Shown here: in pieces, positions 1 through 7,092 of the stretch
Position numbering within the stretch: position 1 is the stretch's first letter
Layout: each line of letters begins with the position of its first letter
From: an uncultured Fenollaria sp.
GTDB lineage: Bacteria; Bacillota; Clostridia; Tissierellales; Peptoniphilaceae
Length of the DNA stretch: 10,207 bases
Direction of reading: 5' to 3'
NCBI RefSeq assembly: GCF_934202865.1
Contig: NZ_CAKPYL010000051.1
Span: 1 to 10,207 of the forward strand
Notes under the pieces: generated by a model
What the model saw: the letters and a program-made list of their open reading frames with translations, nothing else
What the model was told of the DNA's origin: nothing
Databases searched by the model: none
Made by a program: the position numbers and the translations under genes

Positions 1-60
1 GATATAAACATGGATATAAATATAGAAAGGCAAGACAATGGAGAAAGTGAGACTGAATAA
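1..60 (+). CDS. possible C-terminal tail of an upstream gene (partial)
   Basis: Frame 1 is open from the window edge to a TAA at 58-60 and encodes 19 residues ending in an acidic tail (ERQDNGESETE). If real, it overlaps the start of the next gene by 23 bases. In many Bacillota scpB, encoding a condensin partner with an acidic C-terminus, lies directly upstream of rluB, so scpB is one candidate. That rests on known gene order only, because too little protein is visible to identify a family. Frame 3 is also open for 15 codons (stop at 48-50) with a basic tail, so the reading frame itself is uncertain. Confidence 0.25.
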   Translation, partial: DINMDINIERQDNGESETE

Positions 61-754
61 GTTTGTTGCAGAAAATGCAGAAGTATCTCGCAGAAGAGCA
101 GACGAACTTATTGAAAAAAAGAGAGTAAGAGTAAATAATAAAGTAGTTGAGAAGATGCCATTCTTCGTTGATCCAGAGACTGACGTAGTTAAATTAAATG
201 GCGAAGTAATTAATGTGGATAAAGATAAAAAGATATACATTGCACTGAACAAGCCACTTGGCTACGTAACAACACTAAAAGATAAATATGCTAAAAACAT
301 TATATCAGATTTATATGATTATAAGATTAAAAAGAGGATTTATCCAGTGGGTAGGCTAGACGCAAACACTACTGGCTTGTTGCTACTTACAAATGATGGT
401 CAATGGTCTAATGGCATCATGCATCCAAAAAACGAAATATATAAAGAATATATAGCTAAACTAGATAAGGCTCCTAATAAGAATGATCTTAACAAATTAA
501 GAAACGGCGTCTATCTAGACGGAGTTAAGACAGCTCCAAGCATAGTAAAAGTGCTAAACGTTTATGATGACAGCTCCTTAGTATCTATATCTATATGCGA
601 AGGAAGAAACCATCAAGTCAGAAATATGTTTAAAGTCTTGGGATATAAAGTTCTAATGCTTAAAAGAGTTAAGATAGGCACACTAGAATTAGGCGCACTA
701 AAGGTCGGAGAGTTCAGAAGACTATCAAAGGAAGAAGTTGAATCGTTTAGATGA
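38..754 (+). CDS. rluB: RsuA/RluB-family rRNA pseudouridine synthase
   Basis: This enzyme isomerises a specific uridine in ribosomal RNA to pseudouridine. The RluB branch acts on helix 89 of 23S rRNA near the peptidyl transferase centre. The 238-residue protein has an N-terminal S4 RNA-binding domain (about residues 3-50, RLNKFVAENAEVSRRRADELI) and then the catalytic domain. The catalytic motif GRLDANTTG spans residues 105-113, with D108 the expected nucleophile, and the family motif GRNHQVRNM lies at 189-197. Length is normal for the family. The ATG at 38 has GAAAGG (25-30) seven bases upstream. Its stop overlaps the next start as ATGA (751-754), so the two are probably translationally coupled. 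RsuA/RluB/RluE/RluF are hard to separate by eye; RluB is favoured because it is the usual Bacillota member in this position. The family call is firm and the exact target is inferred. Confidence 0.93.
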   Translation: MEKVRLNKFVAENAEVSRRRADELIEKKRVRVNNKVVEKMPFFVDPETDVVKLNGEVINVDKDKKIYIALNKPLGYVTTLKDKYAKNIISDLYDYKIKKRIYPVGRLDANTTGLLLLTNDGQWSNGIMHPKNEIYKEYIAKLDKAPNKNDLNKLRNGVYLDGVKTAPSIVKVLNVYDDSSLVSISICEGRNHQVRNMFKVLGYKVLMLKRVKIGTLELGALKVGEFRRLSKEEVESFR

Positions 755-1344
755 AATACAAATTCTTAGATAACACTAATCATTTTATTGATTACTTATT
801 AAAAACTTTTCTTAAAGATAAGAAGATTCTTGTTGACATGACTTGTGGCAATGGTTACGACAGCTTAAGAGTTTTAAAAAACGCGCCAAATTATGAAAAG
901 CTCTATCTTTATGATATACAAACAAAAGCAATAGAAAATACAAGATCTCTATTAGAGTCTTACTCATATAAGAATTGTATCTATTTAAATAAAAGCCATG
1001 ATGATTTATCGGATATAAGGGAAAATATTGACTTTGCTATATATAACCTAGGCTACTTACCTGGAGCTGATAAAAATCTAGTAACGAGACTAGATACTAC
1101 TATGAGTTCTATACAGCAGCTATTAGTACGACTTAACTATGGCGCAATCATTATGATAACTACATATCCTGGCCACGAAGAAGGCTGCCTGGAAGATAGT
1201 AAAATATATGATTATTTAAAAAGTTTAGATCAAAAAATATTTAATGTTATCAAATTAGAGTTTATTAATCAAAAGAATAAACCATGTAAAACATATATTT
1301 TAGAGAAGAGGAGTGAAGATGATGGAGAAAAATCTAATTTATAG
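751..1344 (+). CDS. mnmM: class I SAM-dependent methyltransferase, MnmM/YtqB type (tRNA U34 modification)
   Basis: The 197-residue protein matches the YtqB/MnmM family, which methylates nm5(s2)U34 to mnm5(s2)U34 at the wobble position of certain tRNAs, with S-adenosylmethionine as donor. The SAM-binding motif I is VDMTCGNGYD (28-37), followed by an acidic loop YDIQ (54-57) and SHDDL (82-86). The strongest family signature is YNLGYLPGADK (98-108), where most methyltransferases have a D/N-PP-Y motif. PGHEEG (140-145) and NQKNKP (173-178) are also typical of the family. Length is normal. The ATG overlaps the rluB stop by four bases (ATGA) and has no well-placed ribosome binding site of its own, which points to coupled translation. 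The 3' end overlaps the next gene by about 26 bases. The family call is strong; the precise modification follows from characterised relatives. Confidence 0.88.
   Translation: MKYKFLDNTNHFIDYLLKTFLKDKKILVDMTCGNGYDSLRVLKNAPNYEKLYLYDIQTKAIENTRSLLESYSYKNCIYLNKSHDDLSDIRENIDFAIYNLGYLPGADKNLVTRLDTTMSSIQQLLVRLNYGAIIMITTYPGHEEGCLEDSKIYDYLKSLDQKIFNVIKLEFINQKNKPCKTYILEKRSEDDGEKSNL
1309..1321 (+). promoter_or_regulatory. ribosome binding site and start choice for the RpiR gene
   Basis: AGGAG at 1309-1313 lies five bases before ATG 1319 and eight before ATG 1322, both in frame. The upstream GTG at 1313-1315 shares a base with this Shine-Dalgarno sequence and so could not be served by it. This decides against the longest possible start. 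The choice between the two ATGs changes the protein by one residue. Confidence 0.6.
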
Positions 1345-2188
1345 AATCGAACAAAACAAAAAGCAATTTAGTAAGGGTCAAAGGTTAATTGCTGACTATA
1401 TTCTCAACAATTTTCACAAATCGACCTTCCAAACAGCTCAAAAACTTGCTATGGAACTTGGTTTAAGTGAGTCAACAGTAGTAAGATTCGCAACATTACT
1501 TGGTTATGATGGATATAAAGAATTAAAAGATGATATACACGAGCTAGCTAAGATAAGTCTATCAAACATAGACAGAATTAAGCTTAGAGAGATATCAACT
1601 ATGGATGAGCTAGTAGAATCATGTTTAGCAACTGATGCTCACGACGTAAAGAGATTAAAAAATGATCTTGACAAAGAAAAGCTATATGAAGGCATAGATA
1701 TTTTAAACAATAGCAGAAAAATTTTTGTGCTAGGCTTAAGAACCTCTTCATTTTTAGCAAATTACTTCTGCTTTTATTTGAAATTAATGGGCAAAGATGC
1801 GATTATCATTAATTCTGACGATGATATAGTATTTGAGAGCATGTTACACATGAATGAAGAAGATACATTCTTCTGTATAAGCTATCCAAGATACTCTAAA
1901 AAGTCAGTAAGTATATTAAAATACGCTAAATCAAAGGGAAGCAAAGTTATATCACTTACAGACAATACAAACACTACCATCGCTAAGAACAGCGACTTAG
2001 TTTTAATTGCTAAAAACGATATAATTCTATTTATCGATTCATTCGTTGCACCACTATCTTTAATAAATATCATTATAGCTGGACTAAGCTTTAAAAATTT
2101 AGATTCAACACAAGATTATTTAACAGAAATGGAAAGGATTTATAAGTCATACGATATATACGATTTTGATCCTTATGAAGATAAATAA
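1319..2188 (+). CDS. MurR/RpiR-family transcriptional regulator (HTH + SIS domains)
   Basis: This is a DNA-binding regulator with an N-terminal RpiR helix-turn-helix domain and a C-terminal SIS sugar-phosphate-binding domain. Counting from ATG 1319, the HTH region is about residues 1-75, with the signature LSESTVVRFATLLGYDGYKE (49-68). The SIS domain is about 134-258, beginning KIFVLGLRTSS and including ISYPRYSKKS (187-196). The phosphosugar-binding segment reads SYPRYSK instead of the common S-x-S-G-x-T, as I recall for a subset of RpiR proteins, so the ligand may not be a standard amino-sugar phosphate. No sugar uptake or catabolic gene is adjacent, so the regulon cannot be read from context. 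The gene overlaps mnmM and its TAA overlaps the next ATG by one base (TAATG, 2186-2190). An in-frame GTG at 1313 lies on the ribosome binding site and is unlikely to be the start; ATG 1322 is equally possible. Confidence 0.9.
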   Translation: MMEKNLIYRIEQNKKQFSKGQRLIADYILNNFHKSTFQTAQKLAMELGLSESTVVRFATLLGYDGYKELKDDIHELAKISLSNIDRIKLREISTMDELVESCLATDAHDVKRLKNDLDKEKLYEGIDILNNSRKIFVLGLRTSSFLANYFCFYLKLMGKDAIIINSDDDIVFESMLHMNEEDTFFCISYPRYSKKSVSILKYAKSKGSKVISLTDNTNTTIAKNSDLVLIAKNDIILFIDSFVAPLSLINIIIAGLSFKNLDSTQDYLTEMERIYKSYDIYDFDPYEDK

Positions 2189-3420
2189 TGAATAAGGTAT
2201 ATGATGTCGCTGTCGTTGGCGCAGGCGCTGCAGGTCTTTTTACAGCTGTTCACTGTGCTAAACGAGGCAAAAGCGTTATATTATATGATAAAAACAAATA
2301 TCCAGGAAGAAAGCTAAGAATAACTGGCAAGGGCAGATGCAATATTTGTAATTACTCTGATAATGATAATATACTTAAAAATATTGTACACAACGAAAAA
2401 TTTATGTATAGCTCATTAAATAATTATTCGGCTAATGATCTTATTAAATTTTTTAATGACAATGGAATAAAAACTAAAGTTGAAAGAGGCAATAGAGTAT
2501 TCCCTCAGTCAGATGACGCCATGGAAATCATAGAAATGTTTAAGAAGCTTATAAAGGACTTGAATATAAATTTTAAAAATGAATGCACAGTTAAAAATCT
2601 AGAAAAACATGAAGATTTATTTAAAATAGTATCCAATTCTGGAGTAGACTATGCAAAAAACCTTGTAATTGCTTGTGGAGGAATGAGCTATAAAGTAACT
2701 GGTTCTAATGGCGATGGCTATAGACTTGCGCAAAAGTTTGGACACAGTATAAAGCCAATTAAGGCCTCACTTGTAGCAATGAACACAAGTTTAAGTAAAG
2801 AGGATAGACTTGAGCTTATGGGACTATCACTTAGAAATGTAGAAGTAAAAGTCATAAATCAAAAGAAAAAGACTATATTTACTGAATTTGGAGAGATGCT
2901 CTTTACTCACTTTGGTATATCTGGCCCAATAATACTGAGCGCATCCTCATATATGAAAGATGATGAAGATTATACTATCTATTTAGATTTAAAACCTGCA
3001 CTAAATGAAGAACAGCTAGATAATAAGCTTCTTATGCTATTTGAGGAAGAGCACTTAAAATCCATTGGCAAGGTACTAGAGAATCTTCTTCCAAAAAAGT
3101 TAATAAATATATTTCTAAAAGCTATTGACTTAGACTATTATAAAAAGGCATGCGATATTACAAAACTTGAAAGAACTGCTATTATCAATAATCTTAAACA
3201 CTTCAATCTTAAGTATGACTCTTTAAGAGATATAGATGAAGCGATAATCACTGCAGGCGGAGTTAACGTAAAGGAAATTGATCCTAAGACTATGGAGTCA
3301 AAATTAGTAAATAAGCTATATATAGTTGGTGAAGTTTTAGATATAGACGCCTTAACTGGTGGATATAATTTACAAATAGCATTTTCAACAGCTTATCAAG
3401 CAGCAATGAGCATTGAGTAG
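2188..3420 (+). CDS. NAD(P)/FAD-dependent oxidoreductase, HI0933/YhiN/BaiN family
   Basis: The 410-residue flavoprotein binds FAD through an N-terminal Rossmann motif VVGAGAAGLFTA (9-20). The family signature PGRKLRITGKGRCNICN follows at 39-55. Other family blocks are GNRVFPQSDDA, then EMLFTHFGISGPIILSAS, and near the C-terminus TAGGV, TMESKL, GEVLDIDALTGGYNLQIAFS (about 355-400). Length is normal. The physiological reaction of most members is unknown. BaiN of bile-acid-converting clostridia belongs to this family, but nothing nearby suggests bile acid metabolism, so I would not name it baiN. The start overlaps the rpiR stop as TAATG (2186-2190) with only a weak ribosome binding site, and eight bases separate its stop from the next gene. 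Placement just upstream of aroH–cmk–plsC–ispH is, from memory, a recurrent clostridial arrangement. Confidence 0.88.
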   Translation: MNKVYDVAVVGAGAAGLFTAVHCAKRGKSVILYDKNKYPGRKLRITGKGRCNICNYSDNDNILKNIVHNEKFMYSSLNNYSANDLIKFFNDNGIKTKVERGNRVFPQSDDAMEIIEMFKKLIKDLNINFKNECTVKNLEKHEDLFKIVSNSGVDYAKNLVIACGGMSYKVTGSNGDGYRLAQKFGHSIKPIKASLVAMNTSLSKEDRLELMGLSLRNVEVKVINQKKKTIFTEFGEMLFTHFGISGPIILSASSYMKDDEDYTIYLDLKPALNEEQLDNKLLMLFEEEHLKSIGKVLENLLPKKLINIFLKAIDLDYYKKACDITKLERTAIINNLKHFNLKYDSLRDIDEAIITAGGVNVKEIDPKTMESKLVNKLYIVGEVLDIDALTGGYNLQIAFSTAYQAAMSIE

Positions 3421-3431
3421 GTGATGGTGTG
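3419..3431 (+). promoter_or_regulatory. ribosome binding site and GTG start of the aroH–cmk gene
   Basis: AGGTGATG (3419-3426) matches the 3' part of the consensus AGGAGGTGATC and starts in the stop codon of the flavoprotein gene. The start is GTG at 3429. The ATG at 3424 is in another frame and reaches a TAG after three codons, so GTG 3429 is the only plausible start. It places the active-site arginine (IRG) at residue 5, as expected for AroH proteins. Confidence 0.6.
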
Positions 3432-4427
3432 GTAGTAATTAGAGGAGCAGTTGATGCTCAAAATACGGCAAGTTCAATAATTAATCAAAGCAAAATTTTA
3501 TTAGAAGAGATAATAAAGGCGAATAATTTAAATAAAAAAGAGATTAAATGCATTTTATTCACAGTAACTCAAGACTTAGACAAGGCATATCCAGCTCTTG
3601 CAGCTAGATACATTGGTTTAAATGATACAGCTTTGATATGCTTAAACGAAATGCTTGTCGAAGGACAAATGCATGGCGTTATCAGGCTAAGCGCATTTTA
3701 TAATAAGGATATAGATAAAAAAGATGTATATTTAGGCAAAACACAAAGCTTAAGAAAGGATAAATATATGAATAATAATATAAAAGTGGCTATAGATGGT
3801 CCAACAAGTGCTGGCAAAAGCACTATAGCTAAGCTATTAGCAGAAAAACTTAAGATTAATTATGTAGATACTGGTTCAATGTATAGAGCACTAACACTAA
3901 AGGTTTTAAACAATAATATTGATCCTAAATCTGAAGAAGATGTTGTGGCCTTAGCTGAAAAAACTAAGATAGATTATTTTGAAAACCATATCTTCCTAGA
4001 TGGGCTTTGTGTTGATGACAAGATAAGAAACGAGCGTATCGATAAAAATGTTTCCTATGTTTGTCAATATAGAGATGTAAGAAAAAGACTAGTAAGTTTG
4101 CAACGAGAGATAGCTTCTAAATCATCTGTGATTATGGATGGACGTGATATAGGTACAGTTGTATTAAAGGATGCCGACTACAAGTTCTTTTTAACAGCTT
4201 CGGCAGACGTAAGAGCAAAAAGAAGATACAAAGAATACTTGGAAAAAGGTTTAGACGTCAATTTTGATGACATCAAAAAGGACCTTATCCGTAGAGATGA
4301 CTACGACTCACATAGGGAAGTAGATCCACTAGTAAAAGCAAGTGACGCTATAGAAGTAAATACAGATGATAAGAACATCGAAGAAACAGTTGAGCTTATG
4401 CTTTCTTATATAAATGGAGATAAATAA
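3429..4427 (+). CDS. cmk: AroH-type chorismate mutase fused to cytidylate kinase
   Basis: Two complete enzymes share one 332-residue reading frame. Residues 1-113 are an AroH-class chorismate mutase, converting chorismate to prephenate for phenylalanine and tyrosine synthesis. Residues matching the Bacillus subtilis AroH active site are visible: R5, R60, C71, E74, R86, Y101 and R109 (for R7, R63, C75, E78, R90, Y108 and R116). Residues 114-332 are a full-length (219-residue) CMP/dCMP kinase, with P-loop GPTSAGKS (124-131), DTGSMYRA (147-154), DGRDIGT (237-243) and the RRDDYDSHREVDPL lid and substrate region (288-301). The linker is essentially absent. The kinase starts with its own methionine M114, preceded by a good ribosome binding site, so Cmk may also be made separately. 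The gene has a GTG start and its stop overlaps plsC as TAATG. Both domain assignments are strong; how widespread the fusion is I cannot say. Confidence 0.93.
   Translation: MVVIRGAVDAQNTASSIINQSKILLEEIIKANNLNKKEIKCILFTVTQDLDKAYPALAARYIGLNDTALICLNEMLVEGQMHGVIRLSAFYNKDIDKKDVYLGKTQSLRKDKYMNNNIKVAIDGPTSAGKSTIAKLLAEKLKINYVDTGSMYRALTLKVLNNNIDPKSEEDVVALAEKTKIDYFENHIFLDGLCVDDKIRNERIDKNVSYVCQYRDVRKRLVSLQREIASKSSVIMDGRDIGTVVLKDADYKFFLTASADVRAKRRYKEYLEKGLDVNFDDIKKDLIRRDDYDSHREVDPLVKASDAIEVNTDDKNIEETVELMLSYINGDK
3752..3770 (+). promoter_or_regulatory. possible internal ribosome binding site and start for stand-alone cytidylate kinase
   Basis: AGAAAGGA (about 3753-3760) lies seven bases before an in-frame ATG at 3768, which is residue 114 of the fusion and the exact point where the cytidylate kinase domain begins. 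Starting here gives a 219-residue protein, the normal length for Cmk. The site looks like an ordinary start left over from two separate adjacent genes. Whether ribosomes still use it is unknown. Confidence 0.5.
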
Positions 4428-4975
4428 TGTATAGAGTCATTAGATTTGTTGGAATAATAATTTGCAGAATATTATTCAGATTTGAAATAAAAGGCAAGGA
4501 AAATTTAAAACAAGATACAAATTTTATAGTCGCAGGCAATCATAGATCAAACTGGGACCCCATATTTGTAGCGATGAATTTAGGTACAAACGTAGCTTTC
4601 TTCGCAAAAAAAGAACTTTACGAAAACCCATTTACAAGGTTTATACTTAATAAATCTAACGCTATAAAAGTAGATAGAGAAAAAGCTGATATCAAAGCCA
4701 TAAAAGATGTTATGAGAACACTTAAGAATGGCAATAATTTAATTTTCTTCCCAGAAGGCACTAGAAATGTAGATGGAACAGCAAAGGCAAAGGATGGCAT
4801 ACACTTGATTGCAAATAGAACTGGCACAAACATAGTCCCTTGCAATATTGAATCAAGCTACAAAATTTTTTCTAAAGTTAAAATGACTTTTGGTGAAATA
4901 ATTGATGTAGACGAATTTGAGAAGCTGGAAGGAGATTTCTCCGAAAACTTAATGGATAGGATAGCATCGTTATAA
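4427..4975 (+). CDS. plsC: 1-acyl-sn-glycerol-3-phosphate acyltransferase (PlsC family)
   Basis: This membrane-associated enzyme acylates lysophosphatidic acid to phosphatidic acid, the precursor of membrane phospholipids. The 182-residue protein has a hydrophobic N-terminal segment (about 5-18). Its catalytic motif NHRSNWD has H39 and D44 in the HX4D spacing. The glycerophosphate-binding motif FPEGTR is at 108-113, and IVPCNI (136-141) corresponds to the conserved V-P block. It is slightly short for the family but contains all the core motifs. A ribosome binding site GGAG (4416-4419) sits seven bases before the ATG, which overlaps the upstream stop by one base (TAATG, 4425-4429). It ends in the same one-base overlap with the next gene. 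Adjacency to cmk fits phospholipid synthesis, because CTP is needed to make CDP-diacylglycerol. Substrate choice within the acyltransferase family is inferred. Confidence 0.92.
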   Translation: MYRVIRFVGIIICRILFRFEIKGKENLKQDTNFIVAGNHRSNWDPIFVAMNLGTNVAFFAKKELYENPFTRFILNKSNAIKVDREKADIKAIKDVMRTLKNGNNLIFFPEGTRNVDGTAKAKDGIHLIANRTGTNIVPCNIESSYKIFSKVKMTFGEIIDVDEFEKLEGDFSENLMDRIASL

Positions 4976-7020
4976 TGAAGATATATTTAGCAAAGTACTA
5001 CGGCTTTTGTTCAGGTGTTAGATTGGCTGTAAAAAAAGCAAATGAGTTTTTAAAAGAAAACAAAGAAGCAGAGATAGTTGGTGACTTAATTCACAATCAA
5101 ACAGTTATCGATGATTTTGCTAGGCGTGGGCTAAATAAAATTGATGATTATAAAAAAATTTTTTCAAATAATATAATCATACGCGCGCATGGTGAAACCA
5201 TTGAAAACACTAAGCTCCTAGAGGATAATCACAAAAATATTTGCGATACAACTTGTATAAAAGTAAAAAATATTCACGAATTAGTGGAAAAATATTCAAA
5301 TATAGGTTATAATGTTATTATAGCGGGTGATAAAGAACATCCAGAAGTAAAAGCTATAATTTCTCATTCTAAAACAGAAGCAATCGTCATTAAGGATGTA
5401 GATGAAGCTAAAGAAATTATTGGCTTAAATCATATTGCATTCTTTGCACAATCAACATTCATTCATGATAAATTTGATAAGATGTCAAAGTGCTTAGAAG
5501 AGCATAATGAGGATGTGCTTGTATTTAACACTATATGCAACGCTACTGAAAACAGACAGAAGGCTGTTAGGGAGCTTGCAAATAAAGTAGATATGGTTTT
5601 AGTCTTTGGATCAAATTTCAGTTCAAATACTAAAAAATTGTATGAGATTTCGAAAACTATTAATCCTAAAACATATTTACTTGAAAATATTCATGAGCTG
5701 GACATGAGTTTAATAAAACCAGATTATAATATTGGTATTACAGCAGGTGCTTCGGTACCTGATGATATAATTAAGGAGGCAATTAAAGTAATGGAAAATT
5801 TAAACCACGATGAAACAATGAAAAAGGAGGATGCTAAAGAAACAAAAAAAGATGAAATGATTAAAGCTATTGATGATTCTTTCAAGAGAATATCAAGAGG
5901 CGAAATCATTGAAGGTGAAGTTCTTTATGTAACTGACAACGATGTTAGTGTTAACATCAACTTTAGAAGCGACGGTATAATCAAAAAAGAAGACCTAGCT
6001 GAAGAAGATGTTAATCCAAAGGATCTATATAAACAAGGCGATAAGATCAAAGTTTATGTAGTTAAGATTGACGATGGAGAAGGTAACGTAGTTCTATCAA
6101 CTAAGAAGTTGAAAGAAATGGAAGTTTGGGAAAAGATTGAAGAAGTTAAGGAAAGAGACGAAGTAGTTTCTGTAAAAGTTAAATCTGTCACTAAAGGCGG
6201 CTTGATTGTTAACTATAGCGGAATCCAAGGATTTATACCAGCTTCATTAGTTTCAGTTAGATATAAAGAAAACCTTGAAGAATTTGTTGGACAAAATCTA
6301 GACGTTGTAATTATCGACGTTGATATAAATAAAAGAAGATTAGTATTCTCTAGAAAAGCTGTTGAAAAGAAAGAGCTTGATAAGAAGAGAGAAGAAGCTT
6401 GGGAAAACATCAAAGAAGGAGAAATAGTCAAAGGTATAGTAGCTAGAATCGTTGATTATGGTGCTTTCATTGACCTAGGCGGAATCGATGGCTTAGTACA
6501 CATCACAGACCTTACATGGGGAAGAATTAGAAATCCTAAGGAAGTTTTAAAACAAGGTGAAGAAATTGAAGTTAAAGTTTTATCAGTAGATAAAGAAAGA
6601 AATAGAATTTCACTTGGCTTAAAACAAACAGTACCTGAACCATGGACAGTATTTACAGAAAAATACCATGAAGGCGATGTTGTTGAAGTTGAAGTTGTTA
6701 ATATTGAATCATACGGCGCTTTCGTTAGAATTATGGAAGGCGTAGATGCTTTACTACACGTTTCACAAATTTCTCATAAGAGAGTTAATGATCCAAAGGA
6801 TGTATTAAAAGTAGGCGATCGCTTCGAAGTTATGATTACTGAAATTCATGAAGACAAAAAGGTTAGCGTATCTAAGAGAAGACTTGAAGAACCAGTAGAA
6901 GAAGAACAAGAATACGAAGAAGAAGCTCCAGCAGCTGAAGAAGTTCATGAAGAAGAAAAACCTGAAGTTGAAGAAAAAGAAGTAAAGGAAGCTGAATTAA
7001 AAGAATTACCTGTACAATAA
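4975..7020 (+). CDS. ispH: IspH (HMBPP reductase) fused to ribosomal protein S1-like protein
   Basis: Residues 1 to about 275 are 4-hydroxy-3-methylbut-2-enyl diphosphate reductase, the last step of the MEP pathway, producing IPP and DMAPP with a 4Fe-4S cluster. The cluster cysteines are C12, C94 and C188. Substrate-site residues are also present: H40, H72, H122, E124, T161, the SNFSSN loop (213-218) and S260. A charged linker (276-305) follows, then four S1 RNA-binding repeats at about 307-377, 395-462, 481-550 and 566-636. The third (GAFIDLGGIDGLVHITDLTW) is the most canonical. The protein ends in a Glu-rich tail (638-681). Such IspH–S1 fusions are known from Clostridia. The start overlaps plsC by one base and its nearest AGGA is 13 bases away, so coupling is likely. 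The S1 half seems to use more ATC and AAC codons than the IspH half. The frame continues sensibly after the stop (7021-7089). Confidence 0.94.
   Translation: MKIYLAKYYGFCSGVRLAVKKANEFLKENKEAEIVGDLIHNQTVIDDFARRGLNKIDDYKKIFSNNIIIRAHGETIENTKLLEDNHKNICDTTCIKVKNIHELVEKYSNIGYNVIIAGDKEHPEVKAIISHSKTEAIVIKDVDEAKEIIGLNHIAFFAQSTFIHDKFDKMSKCLEEHNEDVLVFNTICNATENRQKAVRELANKVDMVLVFGSNFSSNTKKLYEISKTINPKTYLLENIHELDMSLIKPDYNIGITAGASVPDDIIKEAIKVMENLNHDETMKKEDAKETKKDEMIKAIDDSFKRISRGEIIEGEVLYVTDNDVSVNINFRSDGIIKKEDLAEEDVNPKDLYKQGDKIKVYVVKIDDGEGNVVLSTKKLKEMEVWEKIEEVKERDEVVSVKVKSVTKGGLIVNYSGIQGFIPASLVSVRYKENLEEFVGQNLDVVIIDVDINKRRLVFSRKAVEKKELDKKREEAWENIKEGEIVKGIVARIVDYGAFIDLGGIDGLVHITDLTWGRIRNPKEVLKQGEEIEVKVLSVDKERNRISLGLKQTVPEPWTVFTEKYHEGDVVEVEVVNIESYGAFVRIMEGVDALLHVSQISHKRVNDPKDVLKVGDRFEVMITEIHEDKKVSVSKRRLEEPVEEEQEYEEEAPAAEEVHEEEKPEVEEKEVKEAELKELPVQ
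5773..5793 (+). promoter_or_regulatory. possible internal ribosome binding site and start for a stand-alone S1 protein
   Basis: A full AAGGAGG (5773-5779) lies 11 bases upstream of an in-frame ATG at 5791, residue 273, where the IspH domain ends and the linker to the first S1 repeat begins. Initiation here would give a 409-residue S1-like protein with all four repeats. A second AAGGAGG is at 5824-5830, but it has no in-frame start at a usable distance. Spacing of 11 is a little long, so use as a start is uncertain. Confidence 0.4.
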
Positions 7021-7092
7021 GATGATTTATCTGAAGATATGGGTGCGTTATTTAAAAATGCAATAGAAAATTCTGAATCAGAAGAACAATAA
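7018..7092 (+). other. in-frame continuation of the S1 tail beyond the TAA stop
   Basis: After the TAA at 7018-7020 the same frame has 23 sense codons (7021-7089), then tandem stops TAA TAA (7090-7095). The encoded peptide starts DDLSEDMGALFKNA and ends ENSESEEQ. It continues the acidic character of the S1 tail and includes a short hydrophobic patch (GALF). This looks like former or conditional coding sequence, consistent with a recent nonsense change, a sequencing error or stop readthrough. The codons and composition are directly seen; the interpretation is inference. Confidence 0.5.

Noticed and set aside
1-24. Imperfect repeat GATATAAACATGGATATAAA at the left edge
   Set aside because: It is a short AT-rich similarity probably within the end of a coding region, too short to claim as a repeat or regulatory site.
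1313-1318. GTG at 1313 as the RpiR start
   Set aside because: It overlaps the AGGAG that serves the following ATGs and has no ribosome binding site of its own.
1669-1705. TTGACA followed by TATATG inside the RpiR gene, as a possible promoter
   Set aside because: The spacing between the two hexamers is only about nine bases, far from the required 16-18, and it lies inside a coding region.
1882-2073. Minus-strand open frame of 63 codons inside the RpiR gene
   Set aside because: It lies wholly opposite a well-supported coding region, resembles no family I know, and reads as the reverse of the SIS domain sequence.
6816-6824. GCGATCGC octamer in the fourth S1 repeat
   Set aside because: It is a single copy explained by the codons for Gly-Asp-Arg; one occurrence does not support a repeat family or methylation signal.
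7039-7092. Possible 17-codon small ORF starting MGALFKNA after the S1 gene
   Set aside because: There is no ribosome binding site before ATG 7039, and the frame is continuous with the upstream S1 tail, so a remnant of that tail is a simpler explanation.
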